Shown: piece after piece, positions 26,930 through 34,622 of the stretch | Layout of the letters: each line of letters opens with the position of its first letter | Numbering within the stretch: the first letter of the stretch is position 1 | Made by a program: the position numbers and the translations under genes | Assembly (NCBI RefSeq): GCF_001421415.1 | Contig: NZ_LMKH01000035.1 | Location: forward strand, 57,652 to 121,651 | Direction of reading: 5' to 3' | Source of the DNA: Sphingomonas sp. Leaf208 | GTDB lineage: Bacteria > Pseudomonadota > Alphaproteobacteria > Sphingomonadales > Sphingomonadaceae | DNA length: 64,000 nucleotides | Notes under the pieces: generated by a model | Told to the model about the DNA's origin: nothing | The model's database searches: none | Seen by the model: the letters and a program-made list of their open reading frames with translations, nothing else

Positions 26930-28201
26930 CTACCGCGCCGCCAATAACGCCAACGCCCGCCCCATCAGCCCCGCGAACCGAACCTCGTTCACGCCGTCAT
27001 CAGTCCGGTGCCAGTTCCCGGTCGCCGCATACCAGCGCCCGTCCTTGGCCTGCACCAGGTAGTTCAGCGTCAGCACCCCAGGCTCGCCACCACCCTTGAA
27101 GCCGACATACCCGAACCGCTTGGCAATCGCCGGATCGACCCCGCAATTGACCGCCAGCACCGCCAGGGTCGTAGCGTCCGCCCCCCGCAACCGATCCAGC
27201 AGCCCCGCCATCGCCGAAGGACTCGCAAACCACTCGATGCTGTCGATCGCCACAGGCTTCCCGGCGAACACGGTCGGATCCAGCTTGGCCGTCGCGATCT
27301 TCACCGCATTGTCCACCAGCAGCGCCCGCCGCTCGTCCCCAGACCCAGCCGCCCAGGCCTTCGTCAGCCCCGGATCGCCCTTCAGCGCAAACATCTCGCG
27401 CGTGGTCATTACCGGCACGCTGCCGCCAGCAGCCTCCGCCATCGCATCCACCTTCGCGCGTCCGAGCGTTGTCAGCAGCGTATCCGTCGCGGTATTGTCG
27501 CTGATCGAGATCATCATCGTCGCCAGCGTCTGCACCGTCACCGGCGATCTAGCGGGCCAGGTCTGCAACACGCCCGACGGCAAGGACGGCGCCCCAACCT
27601 TCACGACGTCATCCCAATGCCGCTCGCCGCTCGCCACCTGCCGCGCCAACTCCGCCAGCACCCACAGCTTGAACGCCGATCCAAGCGGCGCGCCGACATC
27701 GGCACGGTATTCGAGGATCGGCGCAGGCTTGCCCACGCCCAGCGCATACAGCCCGAACCCGCTGGCCCCCGGCAGGGCACGAAACTCCGCCTCGACCTTC
27801 GCCAAAGTATCGTCCCGCGCCCCCGTACCCGTGATCAGCAACCCGGTCGCGGCATGCGGCGCCGCGGGGTCTATCACCAGCCGAACGCTCGCCGTACCTC
27901 GCGCATAGCCGACCACGAGATCCGCACTCCATGCAGACGTCGCCGTCAGCGACTCGATCTTTTGCGGCGCGCCGAGCGTGGTCTTCAGCTTTTCGGCAAT
28001 CACCGAGAACTGCGCCTTGGGCACCTTTTCGCGGAAGCTCGCCGCGAAATACGCGTCATACGCGCCACGCCCGTCCAGGATCGCGACCAACGCATCCGCT
28101 TTCGCCCGCAACGCAGGGTCGGCCACCGCGCCCTGCGCCACCGCACCGACCGGCAGCAAGGCCACCGCCAACGCCACCAGCCAGAGCGCGAGCCTGTGCA
28201 T
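26930..28201 (-). CDS. Secreted class A beta-lactamase-like serine hydrolase
   Basis: 423 residues from ATG 28201 (one-base overlap with the upstream permease stop). A signal peptide (residues ~1-23) is followed by a ~110-residue extra N-terminal domain, then a beta-lactamase fold: S-A-F-K at 175-178 (catalytic Ser175 and Lys178), S-D-N at 234-236 and K-G-G at 369-371 in place of the KTG triad. The extra domain and the altered triad argue against calling it a resistance enzyme; it may be a peptidase or esterase of this superfamily. Confidence 0.85.
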   Translation of the reverse strand: MHRLALWLVALAVALLPVGAVAQGAVADPALRAKADALVAILDGRGAYDAYFAASFREKVPKAQFSVIAEKLKTTLGAPQKIESLTATSAWSADLVVGYARGTASVRLVIDPAAPHAATGLLITGTGARDDTLAKVEAEFRALPGASGFGLYALGVGKPAPILEYRADVGAPLGSAFKLWVLAELARQVASGERHWDDVVKVGAPSLPSGVLQTWPARSPVTVQTLATMMISISDNTATDTLLTTLGRAKVDAMAEAAGGSVPVMTTREMFALKGDPGLTKAWAAGSGDERRALLVDNAVKIATAKLDPTVFAGKPVAIDSIEWFASPSAMAGLLDRLRGADATTLAVLAVNCGVDPAIAKRFGYVGFKGGGEPGVLTLNYLVQAKDGRWYAATGNWHRTDDGVNEVRFAGLMGRALALLAAR

Positions 28202-29055
28202 CAGTTCTTCAGCTTCCAACCACTCTTCAGCAACCGGTAGCACAGCGTCGCGAGCACCAGATCGATCACCAGGATCACGATCCCTCCGATCATCACCGGC
28301 GAGTCGGCTATCCCCAGGAACCCGTATCGGAACCCCGAGATGATGTAGAAGAACGGGTTGGCATGGCTGAACGCGCGGAACGCCGGCGCCAGCTTGTCGA
28401 CCGAGTAGAACGTCCCCGACAACAGCGACAACGGCGCGATCACGAAGTTGGTGACCGCAGCCGCATGATCGAACTTGTCCGCCCAGATCGAGGTCAGCAC
28501 GCCGAGCAGCGCGAGGAACGTCGCGCCCAGCAACCCGAACCAGATGATCGCGAGCGGCGCATGCGGCGTCACGTGCACGCCCGGATACAGCGCCATCGCC
28601 GCCCACACGACGATCCCGACGATCACCGCGCGAGTCACCGCGCCGGCGACCAGCGCGCCCAGCAATTCACCCGTCGACAAGGGCGGCTGGAGGTAATCGA
28701 CGATCGTCCCCTGCATCTTGCCGACCAGCAGCGAGAAGCTCGCATTGGCGAACGCCGGGCCCATCATGCCCTGCGCGATGATCAGCCCCGGCGCGATGAA
28801 ATCGGCGAACGCGACGATCTGGCCGTCGACCGGCACCGGGCTTTTCGCGCCCGTCGCGATGGTGAACACGATCAGAAACAGCAGCGTCGTGATCGCCGGC
28901 GCCCACACCGTCTGAAGCTGCACCTTGAAGAACCGGCGCACCTCCTTGATATAGAGGGTTCGCAATCCCTCCCAGTTCACGCTCTTTATGACGGGAACGC
29001 CGGGGGCGGAATGCACCGCCGAATGGATTTCACCGATTGGGGGCTGGCTGCTCAT
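28201..29055 (-). CDS. ABC-2 type transporter permease
   Basis: 284 residues with six hydrophobic segments and the ABC-2 family pattern (TIVDYLQPPLSTGELLGA, LLSGTFYSVDKLAPAFRAFSHANPFFYIISGFRYG), similar to YadH-type permeases. No ATP-binding partner is encoded on either side, so the ATPase must come from elsewhere. It is transcribed with, and overlaps, the beta-lactamase-like gene. Substrate unknown. Confidence 0.88.
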   Translation of the reverse strand: MSSQPPIGEIHSAVHSAPGVPVIKSVNWEGLRTLYIKEVRRFFKVQLQTVWAPAITTLLFLIVFTIATGAKSPVPVDGQIVAFADFIAPGLIIAQGMMGPAFANASFSLLVGKMQGTIVDYLQPPLSTGELLGALVAGAVTRAVIVGIVVWAAMALYPGVHVTPHAPLAIIWFGLLGATFLALLGVLTSIWADKFDHAAAVTNFVIAPLSLLSGTFYSVDKLAPAFRAFSHANPFFYIISGFRYGFLGIADSPVMIGGIVILVIDLVLATLCYRLLKSGWKLKN

Positions 29056-29120
29056 AGGCGTTGCGGGTAATCGCTGCCGCTGCCGCCCGCAACCCGGCTG
29101 AGCAAGACTAAGGAACGAAC

Positions 29121-29879
29121 ATGTCCTGGACCGACGAGCGCATCGCGACGCTCAAGACGATGTGGGAGGCCGGCCAGACCGCCAGCCAGATCGCCGAAGC
29201 ACTGGGTGGCGTCAGCCGCAACGCCGTCATCGGCAAGGCGCACCGCCTCGAGCTGCAGGCGCGCCCGTCGCCGGTGAAGCCGAATGATCCCGAGGCCAAG
29301 GCGGCTGCTGCTGCCGAGGCAACGGCGTCGGCTGCTGCGGCGTCGCCCGAGCCGGTCGTGGCACCGGAGCCCGTCGAGGTCGAGGCCCCCAAGCCCGACC
29401 CGGTCGCACCGCCCGTCGTGGCAGCGGCCAAGCCTGCGGCACCGGTCGAACCAGAGCCGGTTGCCGAAGAGCCGGAGGACGAAGAGGACGAGGATGAGGA
29501 CGAGGCTGCTCCGGCCGTCGCCGCACCTGTCCGTGCGCCGCAGCCGATCCTGCGCTCGGTCGGTCCCGGCGGCTTCCTCCGCCAGGCGCCTGGCGAGCAG
29601 CAGCCTCCCAGCACGCCCGCCCCGCCGCGCCGCCTCGTCCCCGCCAAGCCGTCGGCCGAGATGGCGAACAAGACGAGCCTGCTCGAACTCAACGACCGCA
29701 TCTGCAAATGGCCGCTCGGCCATCCCGGCGAGCCTGATTTCCATTTCTGCGGCAAGGCGGTGAACCCGGGCTTCCCGTATTGCGTCGATCACTGCGGCCA
29801 CGCCTACCAGGCGCAGCTGCCCCGCCGTGATCGCCGCCCGACCCCGCCGCTGCCGTTCGGCGGTCCGCGGCCGAGGTAA
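29121..29879 (+). CDS. gcrA: Cell-cycle transcriptional regulator GcrA
   Basis: 252 residues, longer than Caulobacter GcrA (about 170) because of an Ala/Pro/Glu-rich linker (residues ~50-150). The N-terminal HTH begins MSWTDERIATLKTMWEAGQTASQIAE..SRNAVIGKAHRL, diagnostic of GcrA. The C-terminal domain (..CKWPLGHPGEPDFHFCG..YCVDHC) carries four conserved Cys and binds the sigma-70 factor RpoD in the family. GcrA acts at CcrM-methylated GANTC promoters. The 3' flank carries the structured RNA element described at 29880. Confidence 0.95.
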   Translation: MSWTDERIATLKTMWEAGQTASQIAEALGGVSRNAVIGKAHRLELQARPSPVKPNDPEAKAAAAAEATASAAAASPEPVVAPEPVEVEAPKPDPVAPPVVAAAKPAAPVEPEPVAEEPEDEEDEDEDEAAPAVAAPVRAPQPILRSVGPGGFLRQAPGEQQPPSTPAPPRRLVPAKPSAEMANKTSLLELNDRICKWPLGHPGEPDFHFCGKAVNPGFPYCVDHCGHAYQAQLPRRDRRPTPPLPFGGPRPR

Positions 29880-30023
29880 GGCGAAAGGCGGCCCGCGCCA
29901 ACCTGGCGCAGGACCCGCCCAAGCCTGCCCGGCGCGGCTAGCCGCGGCCGACGACATGGGCTTTGCCCATGGCTAGCGTGATGTAGAAAAGGCCGTTTCC
30001 TCGGGCGAGGAAGCGGCTTTTTT
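29880..30023 (+). ncRNA. Candidate structured RNA, copy A (3' flank of gcrA)
   Basis: Starts at the base after the gcrA TAA and ends in an intrinsic terminator. Four stems: GCGCCA/TGGCGC (29895-29900/29904-29909), CGCGGC/GCCGCG (29933-29938/29941-29946), CATGGGC/GCCCATG (29955-29961/29965-29971) and the terminator (29992-30002/30007-30017) followed by six T. A second copy, about 80% identical, lies on the opposite strand after the outer-membrane gene (30234-30376), with compensatory changes in stems 1 and 2. It could be a 3'UTR-derived sRNA, an independent sRNA or a stabilising 3'UTR. Confidence 0.65.
29991..30023 (+). terminator. Intrinsic terminator of gcrA/RNA copy A
   Basis: 11-bp GC-rich stem with one G-T wobble, a 4-nt loop and a run of six T. 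Confidence 0.85.
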
Positions 30024-30033
30024 CGAAACTGCT

Positions 30034-30142
30034 ACCCCCCCCCCGGCGAAGGCCGGGGCCCAGTTGGAAAGGTCGCGGTAACTAAGCGCAGCTTGCGGTT
30101 AGCAGCGTTGCCCAACTGGGCCCCGGCCTCCGCCGGGGTGGT
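30034..30142. repeat. Inverted repeat (family R2)
   Basis: Same element as 26795-26901; lies between the terminators of the two convergent RNA copies. Confidence 0.85.
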
Positions 30143-30179
30143 GCTTCTTGTAGCTCAACGCGTCTACCGCTCCTTACTT

Positions 30180-30231
30180 GTTCTCCCGCGAAGGCGGGAG
30201 GCCAGACTGGATCCCCGCCTTCGCGGGGAAA
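30180..30231. repeat. Short inverted repeat (family R6)
   Basis: CCCGCGAAGGCGGG facing CCCCGCCTTCGCGGGG across ~18 nt, beside R2. Confidence 0.7.
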
Positions 30232-30233
30232 CA

Positions 30234-30376
30234 GAAAAGGCCGCTTCTCCGTGTGAGGAAGCGGCCCTTTCTATATCAGCTAGCCATGGGCAAAGCCCAT
30301 GTCGTCGGTCGCGGTGAACCGCGCCGGCCGGGCTTGGGCGAGTCCGCTGCCAGCGTGGCAGCGGCCGCCCTGCGCC
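30234..30376 (-). ncRNA. Candidate structured RNA, copy B (3' flank of outer-membrane gene)
   Basis: Begins at the base after the stop codon of the outer-membrane gene and runs on the same (minus) strand. Stems in plus coordinates: CCGCTGCCA/TGGCAGCGG (30344-30352/30356-30364), CGCGGT/ACCGCG (30310-30315/30318-30323), CATGGGC/GCCCATG (30285-30291/30295-30301) and a 9-bp terminator stem (30239-30247/30258-30266) with T-run. Compared with copy A, stem 1 has two paired compensatory changes plus one restored pair, and stem 2 has one; stem 3 and its flanks are identical. Confidence 0.65.
30235..30266 (-). terminator. Intrinsic terminator of outer-membrane gene/RNA copy B
   Basis: GGCCGCTTC/GAAGCGGCC stem followed on the minus strand by TTTTCT. 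Confidence 0.8.
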
Positions 30377-31234
30377 TCAGAACCTAAACGCAACCGTGCC
30401 GCGCAGGCTGTGCCAGCGGAAGTTGTCATCCGAGCGCTTGAACGCTGTCCCAGCCGTGTTCGGCGCGAGCACGAACGGGTTGTTCGCAGGCTGCGTGCCG
30501 CGCGTCACGAGAACGCGGGCGTCGTCGTCCTGATACTGATGGAACATGTATTCCATGCCGACAGAGATGTTCTTGCCGAGCTTCTGCTCGATGCCACCGC
30601 CGCCGGTGATGCCGAACTGGTTCTTCTTGCCGCTCTGCGCATAGGCATTCGCGGTGTTGCTCGAATAGAAATCGCGGTTGATGCGCGCATAGCCCGGGCC
30701 GAACGTCCCGTAAAACAGCGTCGTGTTGACCGCATAGCCCACACGGCCACGGATCGAGGCTTCCCAGTCGAGGTCGCGCGTCATCGTGTAGAAGGCGGGC
30801 GTGGTCGAGAAGGCGGTGACGCTGTCGCGGATGTTCGACTTGCCGAACTCGCCGACGACGCCGACGACGATGTTGCCACGCTGCTGGTCGATGCCGACGC
30901 GCGCGTAATAGGCGGTATTGTCCTTATCGTTGCGGCAGCCACGGCCACCGACGGCAGGAGCGGTGCTGCTCCGCGCGGCGCCGTTGCAGAAGCCGGGCGA
31001 GAACGCGTTGGCGCCAGCAGCGGTCGTGACGGCGTCGCCGAACCGGCCGTCGAGGTTGCGGTCGAACAGGATCGACGAACCCTCGTCGTTCGGCTGCACG
31101 TCATACCCACCGGCCGCACCGAAATAGATGCCGCTGAACGGTGCGTCTTCGGTGATCTCCTGCGCCGCGACAGGCATTGCGGCAAAACCCAGCGTAGCGG
31201 CGCCGGCAAGCGCCACCATCATCGTCTTTGTCAT
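30377..31234 (-). CDS. Outer-membrane beta-barrel protein (Omp25/OmpA-like barrel)
   Basis: 285 residues. ATG 31234 is chosen over 31255 because GGGAG lies 6 nt upstream. Cleavable signal ends near PVAAQ (residue ~25). The mature part has alternating strands with Gly/aromatic girdles (SGIYFGAAGGYDV; WEASIRGRVGYAV; LFYGTFGPGYARI; ISVGMEYMFHQY) and ends in Phe (VAFRF), the OM insertion signal. There is a Cys pair in a long loop (GFCNGAA..GRGCRND). No peptidoglycan-binding domain. Role probably structural or immunogenic surface protein. Confidence 0.85.
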   Translation of the reverse strand: MTKTMMVALAGAATLGFAAMPVAAQEITEDAPFSGIYFGAAGGYDVQPNDEGSSILFDRNLDGRFGDAVTTAAGANAFSPGFCNGAARSSTAPAVGGRGCRNDKDNTAYYARVGIDQQRGNIVVGVVGEFGKSNIRDSVTAFSTTPAFYTMTRDLDWEASIRGRVGYAVNTTLFYGTFGPGYARINRDFYSSNTANAYAQSGKKNQFGITGGGGIEQKLGKNISVGMEYMFHQYQDDDARVLVTRGTQPANNPFVLAPNTAGTAFKRSDDNFRWHSLRGTVAFRF

Positions 31235-31320
31235 ATTCACTCCCGGAAACTTCATGACAGGTTTTTCATAAACGGCCGGTTCCGCGAAAGTTATCCCCCC
31301 AAAGTAACAATCTATATCAA

Positions 31321-31338
31321 TGTGACTTTTGCATCACA
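31321..31338. promoter_or_regulatory. TGTGA-N8-TCACA dyad upstream of parE
   Basis: TGTGA at 31321-31325 and TCACA at 31334-31338. The half-sites match CRP/FNR-type sites, but the 8-nt spacer is longer than the CRP N6. It lies in the divergent region between the outer-membrane gene and parE. Confidence 0.25.
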
Positions 31339-31393
31339 GGGAGAACAAACAGAGCCTGTGGCTTTGTCCGACGCCTGCGGCTACGTTCCCGCC

Positions 31394-33403
31394 ATGGCTG
31401 AAGATCTGTTCGCGTCCCCCTCGACGCCCGGCGCCGGCAAAACCGCCGCCAACACCTATGACGCGTCCTCGATCGAGGTGCTCGAAGGCCTCGAACCCGT
31501 ACGCCGCCGCCCCGGCATGTACGTCGGCGGCACCGACGAGCGCGCGCTGCATCACCTCGCCGCCGAAGTGCTCGACAACGCGATGGACGAGGCGGTCGCC
31601 GGCCACGCGACGCGGATCGAGGTCACGCTCGAAGCGAACAACCGCCTTACGATCGTCGACAACGGCCGCGGCATCCCCGTCGATCCGCATCCGAAGTTCC
31701 CCGACAAGTCCGCGCTGGAGGTGATCCTCTCGACGCTCCACTCGGGCGGCAAGTTCGCCGGCAAGGCCTATGCGACATCGGGCGGCTTGCACGGCGTCGG
31801 CATCAGCGTGGTCAACGCACTTTCCTCCGACACCGTCGTGGAAGTCGCGCGCGATCGCCAGCTGTACCGCCAGCGCTTCGCCAAGGGCCTGACGCTCGGA
31901 CCGATCGAGCATCTTGGGGCCACGCCCAACCGTCGCGGCACCAGCGTCGCTTTCACGCCGGATACCGAGATCTTCGGCACCGAACTGAACTTCAAGCCGC
32001 AGCGTCTCTACAAGCTGGTCCGCTCGAAGGCGTATCTGTTCGCTGGCGTCGAAATCCGCTGGCACTGCGCGCCCGACCTGATCGCCGACGACACCCCCGC
32101 ACAGGCCGTGTTCCAGTTCCCCGGCGGTCTCGCCGATCACCTCCGCGACCAGATCGCCGGCCGCGAATGCGCAACCTCCGATTTCTTCTCCGGCTCGCAG
32201 GACTTCCCGAGCGCGAACGGCGAGACGCAGGGCCGCGTCGAATGGGCAGTCGCATGGCCGCTGTGGAGCGACGGCTCGTATAGCTGGTATTGCAACACCA
32301 TCCCGACCCCCGACGGCGGCACGCACGAACAGGGCCTCCGCCAGGCACTGGTCCGCGGCCTGCGCGCATTCGGCGATCTCGTCGGCAACAAGAAAACCAA
32401 GGATATCAGCGCGGACGACGTGATGGTCGGCAGCGAGCTGATGCTGTCGGTCTTCATCCGCGAACCACAGTTCCAGAGCCAGACCAAGGATCGCCTGACC
32501 AGCCCCGAAGCCGCCGGCCTCGTCGAGAAGGCGGTGCGCGATCATTTCGACCATTTCCTCAGTCACAACATGGAGCGCGGCAAGGCGCTGCTGAACTATG
32601 TGCTGGAGCGGATGGACGAACGCCTGCGTCGCAAGCAGGAACGCGACGTCAAGCGCAAGACCGCCACCTCCGCGCGCAAGCTGCGGCTGCCCGGCAAGCT
32701 CACCGACTGCTCGGCCAACTCACCCGAGGGCACCGAACTCTTCATCGTCGAGGGCGATTCGGCAGGCGGATCGGCCAAGCAGGCGCGCGACCGGAAAACC
32801 CAGGCGATCCTCCCGATCCGCGGCAAGATCCTCAACGTCGCGTCCGCCACCAGCGCCAAGATCTTCGCCAACCAGGAAATCGCCGACCTGACGCTCGCGC
32901 TGGGCTGCGGCACGCGGAAGGACTGCACGCCGGATACGCTGCGCTACGAACGCATCGTCATCATGACCGACGCCGACGTCGACGGCGCGCACATCGCCAC
33001 GCTGCTGATGACGTTCTTTTTCCAGGAGATGCCCGAACTCGTCCGCCGCGGGCACCTCTACCTCGCGCAACCGCCGCTCTACCGCCTGACGGTTGGCACC
33101 AAGAGCGTCTATGCGCGGGACGACGCGCACCGGGCCGAACTCGAGCGCACCGTCTTCAAGGGCAAGAAGGTCGATGTCGGCCGCTTCAAGGGCCTCGGCG
33201 AGATGAACCCGAGCCAGCTCCGCGAAACCACGATGGACCCCGCCACCCGCGGCATGCTCCGCATCACGCTCCCGCAGGAATACGAGGAGCGCGCGCAGGT
33301 GAAGGACCTGGTCGACCGCCTGATGGGCAACAACCCCGCGCACAGGTTCGCGTTCATCCAGGAGAATGCGGGGCGCATGGACGAGGAAGCGATCGACGCG
33401 TGA
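31394..33403 (+). CDS. parE: DNA topoisomerase IV subunit B
   Basis: 669 residues from ATG 31394. GHKL ATPase domain (EVLDNAMDEAVAGHA, DNGRGIPVDPHPKFPDKSALEV, GGLHGVGISVVNALS) and a C-terminal TOPRIM (EGDSAGGSAKQARDRKTQAILPIRGKILNV, MTDADVDGAHI). The length and the direct TOPRIM-to-C-terminus layout fit alphaproteobacterial ParE rather than GyrB. With ParC it unlinks daughter chromosomes. Confidence 0.95.
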   Translation: MAEDLFASPSTPGAGKTAANTYDASSIEVLEGLEPVRRRPGMYVGGTDERALHHLAAEVLDNAMDEAVAGHATRIEVTLEANNRLTIVDNGRGIPVDPHPKFPDKSALEVILSTLHSGGKFAGKAYATSGGLHGVGISVVNALSSDTVVEVARDRQLYRQRFAKGLTLGPIEHLGATPNRRGTSVAFTPDTEIFGTELNFKPQRLYKLVRSKAYLFAGVEIRWHCAPDLIADDTPAQAVFQFPGGLADHLRDQIAGRECATSDFFSGSQDFPSANGETQGRVEWAVAWPLWSDGSYSWYCNTIPTPDGGTHEQGLRQALVRGLRAFGDLVGNKKTKDISADDVMVGSELMLSVFIREPQFQSQTKDRLTSPEAAGLVEKAVRDHFDHFLSHNMERGKALLNYVLERMDERLRRKQERDVKRKTATSARKLRLPGKLTDCSANSPEGTELFIVEGDSAGGSAKQARDRKTQAILPIRGKILNVASATSAKIFANQEIADLTLALGCGTRKDCTPDTLRYERIVIMTDADVDGAHIATLLMTFFFQEMPELVRRGHLYLAQPPLYRLTVGTKSVYARDDAHRAELERTVFKGKKVDVGRFKGLGEMNPSQLRETTMDPATRGMLRITLPQEYEERAQVKDLVDRLMGNNPAHRFAFIQENAGRMDEEAIDA

Positions 33404-33507
33404 CGTAACGGTAGCGCGTCTCGAGAACGGGTGGCGATGTCGCGCCAGTCCGAAAACGCCACGGAGGCGGCCCGAGTTCGCCAAGCTTGCCACCACCATT
33501 GCGCTCA

Positions 33508-33551
33508 CCCGCGAAGGCGGGTGCCCAGCCTGGGCTCCCGCCTTCGCGAGA
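33508..33551. repeat. Short inverted repeat (family R6)
   Basis: CCCGCGAAGGCGGG and CCCGCCTTCGCGAG arms between the convergent parE and the secreted-protein gene. Confidence 0.7.
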
Positions 33552-33593
33552 GTACAACCTAGCTGGGCACCGTCATGGCTCTCAAACGATCAC

Positions 33594-34382
33594 CTACTGC
33601 TTGTAGGCGACCAGCGTCGACGTCTTCCCACGTTTGATGTCGTTGACGTCGATCGTCATCGTCTTGCCGTCGGGCGAGACCGTCATGAGGAATTTGCCGG
33701 TCACCTTGCCTTCGAACATATCGGTCTCGTGCAACGTGCGGGCACTGGGCTGCGTCAGGGACACGGTCGTCCAGCCCGGATCGCCCGTCACCGGCACTGC
33801 CGGACCGCCGATCGTCGCGGCGAACGAGATGCCGATCGGCGTGGAATAGGTCACGACCTTGCCGACCTGCGCGAACGTGAACGTCAGCCCGCTGTCGGAC
33901 ACCTGCGCATCCTTGGTCTGGCGCCAAGAGCCCGACGTGGCATGCGCGCCGGCAGGGGCGGGGGCAACGCGATCGCTGACCGACGTGCCGGTGATCGGAA
34001 CGCCGGTCGTGCCCACCGTCTCGCTGAAGGCCGTCGCAATCGATTTTCCGTCGGCAGACACCGTCTCGGTCGCTTCGCTGACGATCTTGCCGCCCTTCTT
34101 CGTCGCGTATTTCACGACCGCCGGATCGACGACGGTCACCGACATCTCGTCGTAGTAAGGCTGTCCAGCCACCGCATGCCAGCCACCGTCGGCGACGACC
34201 TTCACCACCGGCTTGCACGTGGCGCAGGTATATAGTCCCTTGTCTATCAACGTGCTGGAAGGTTTGGTGGACAATTGACTGGCACTGATATCGCCCTTCC
34301 AAGTACCCGATAGCACGTCTTGCGCGACTACCGGCGATATCGCGGTCGATACCAATGCTATGCCGATTGTAATTTTGATCAT
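33594..34382 (-). CDS. Secreted protein of unknown function
   Basis: 262 residues, cleavable signal (~residues 1-20, VVAQD). The mature protein begins SGTWKGDISASQL, a lipocalin-like 'GTWKGD' opening, with a C-A-T-C-K-P pair in the first third and beta-rich repeats of Thr/Val later. Probably periplasmic. No known family beyond this resemblance. Confidence 0.65.
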   Translation of the reverse strand: MIKITIGIALVSTAISPVVAQDVLSGTWKGDISASQLSTKPSSTLIDKGLYTCATCKPVVKVVADGGWHAVAGQPYYDEMSVTVVDPAVVKYATKKGGKIVSEATETVSADGKSIATAFSETVGTTGVPITGTSVSDRVAPAPAGAHATSGSWRQTKDAQVSDSGLTFTFAQVGKVVTYSTPIGISFAATIGGPAVPVTGDPGWTTVSLTQPSARTLHETDMFEGKVTGKFLMTVSPDGKTMTIDVNDIKRGKTSTLVAYKQ

Positions 34383-34622
34383 GATTATATCCCCTGTACT
34401 TCGACGAGGTCATTCGAAGCGAATCAAAGCACACAGGATCCTGGCGCCGCGTCTGCCGATGCATGCGCTTGTTTAGGGTGATGCGACAGGGCGACGGCGA
34501 TATAATCCCGGTCAGCTTTGGTGGGCGATGCAAGCGGTGTTGCTCCCGGCGTCGCGCGCTCGTATCAGGCGGTTCGGGCGGCCGCTAAGGGTCGCCCTCG
34601 CTGTTTGAAGGAGCTTGCCGTC

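Noticed and set aside
26930..28201. Calling the serine hydrolase a beta-lactam resistance gene
   Set aside because: SxxK and SDN motifs are present but KTG is replaced by KGG and there is an extra N-terminal domain; resistance cannot be claimed from sequence.
29880..30376. The two RNA copies as a small conserved protein read on the antisense strand (starting MSSxAx..RAG)
   Set aside because: Both antisense frames are open and similar, but differences fall at all codon positions rather than mainly the third, while several are compensatory in hairpins. RNA structure explains the pattern better.
29880..30376. The gcrA-OMP intergenic region as a MITE or IS remnant with ~140-bp terminal inverted repeats
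   Set aside because: The arms begin exactly at the stop codons of two unrelated genes, each ends in a terminator facing inward, there is no target-site duplication visible, and the paired changes suggest selection on structure.
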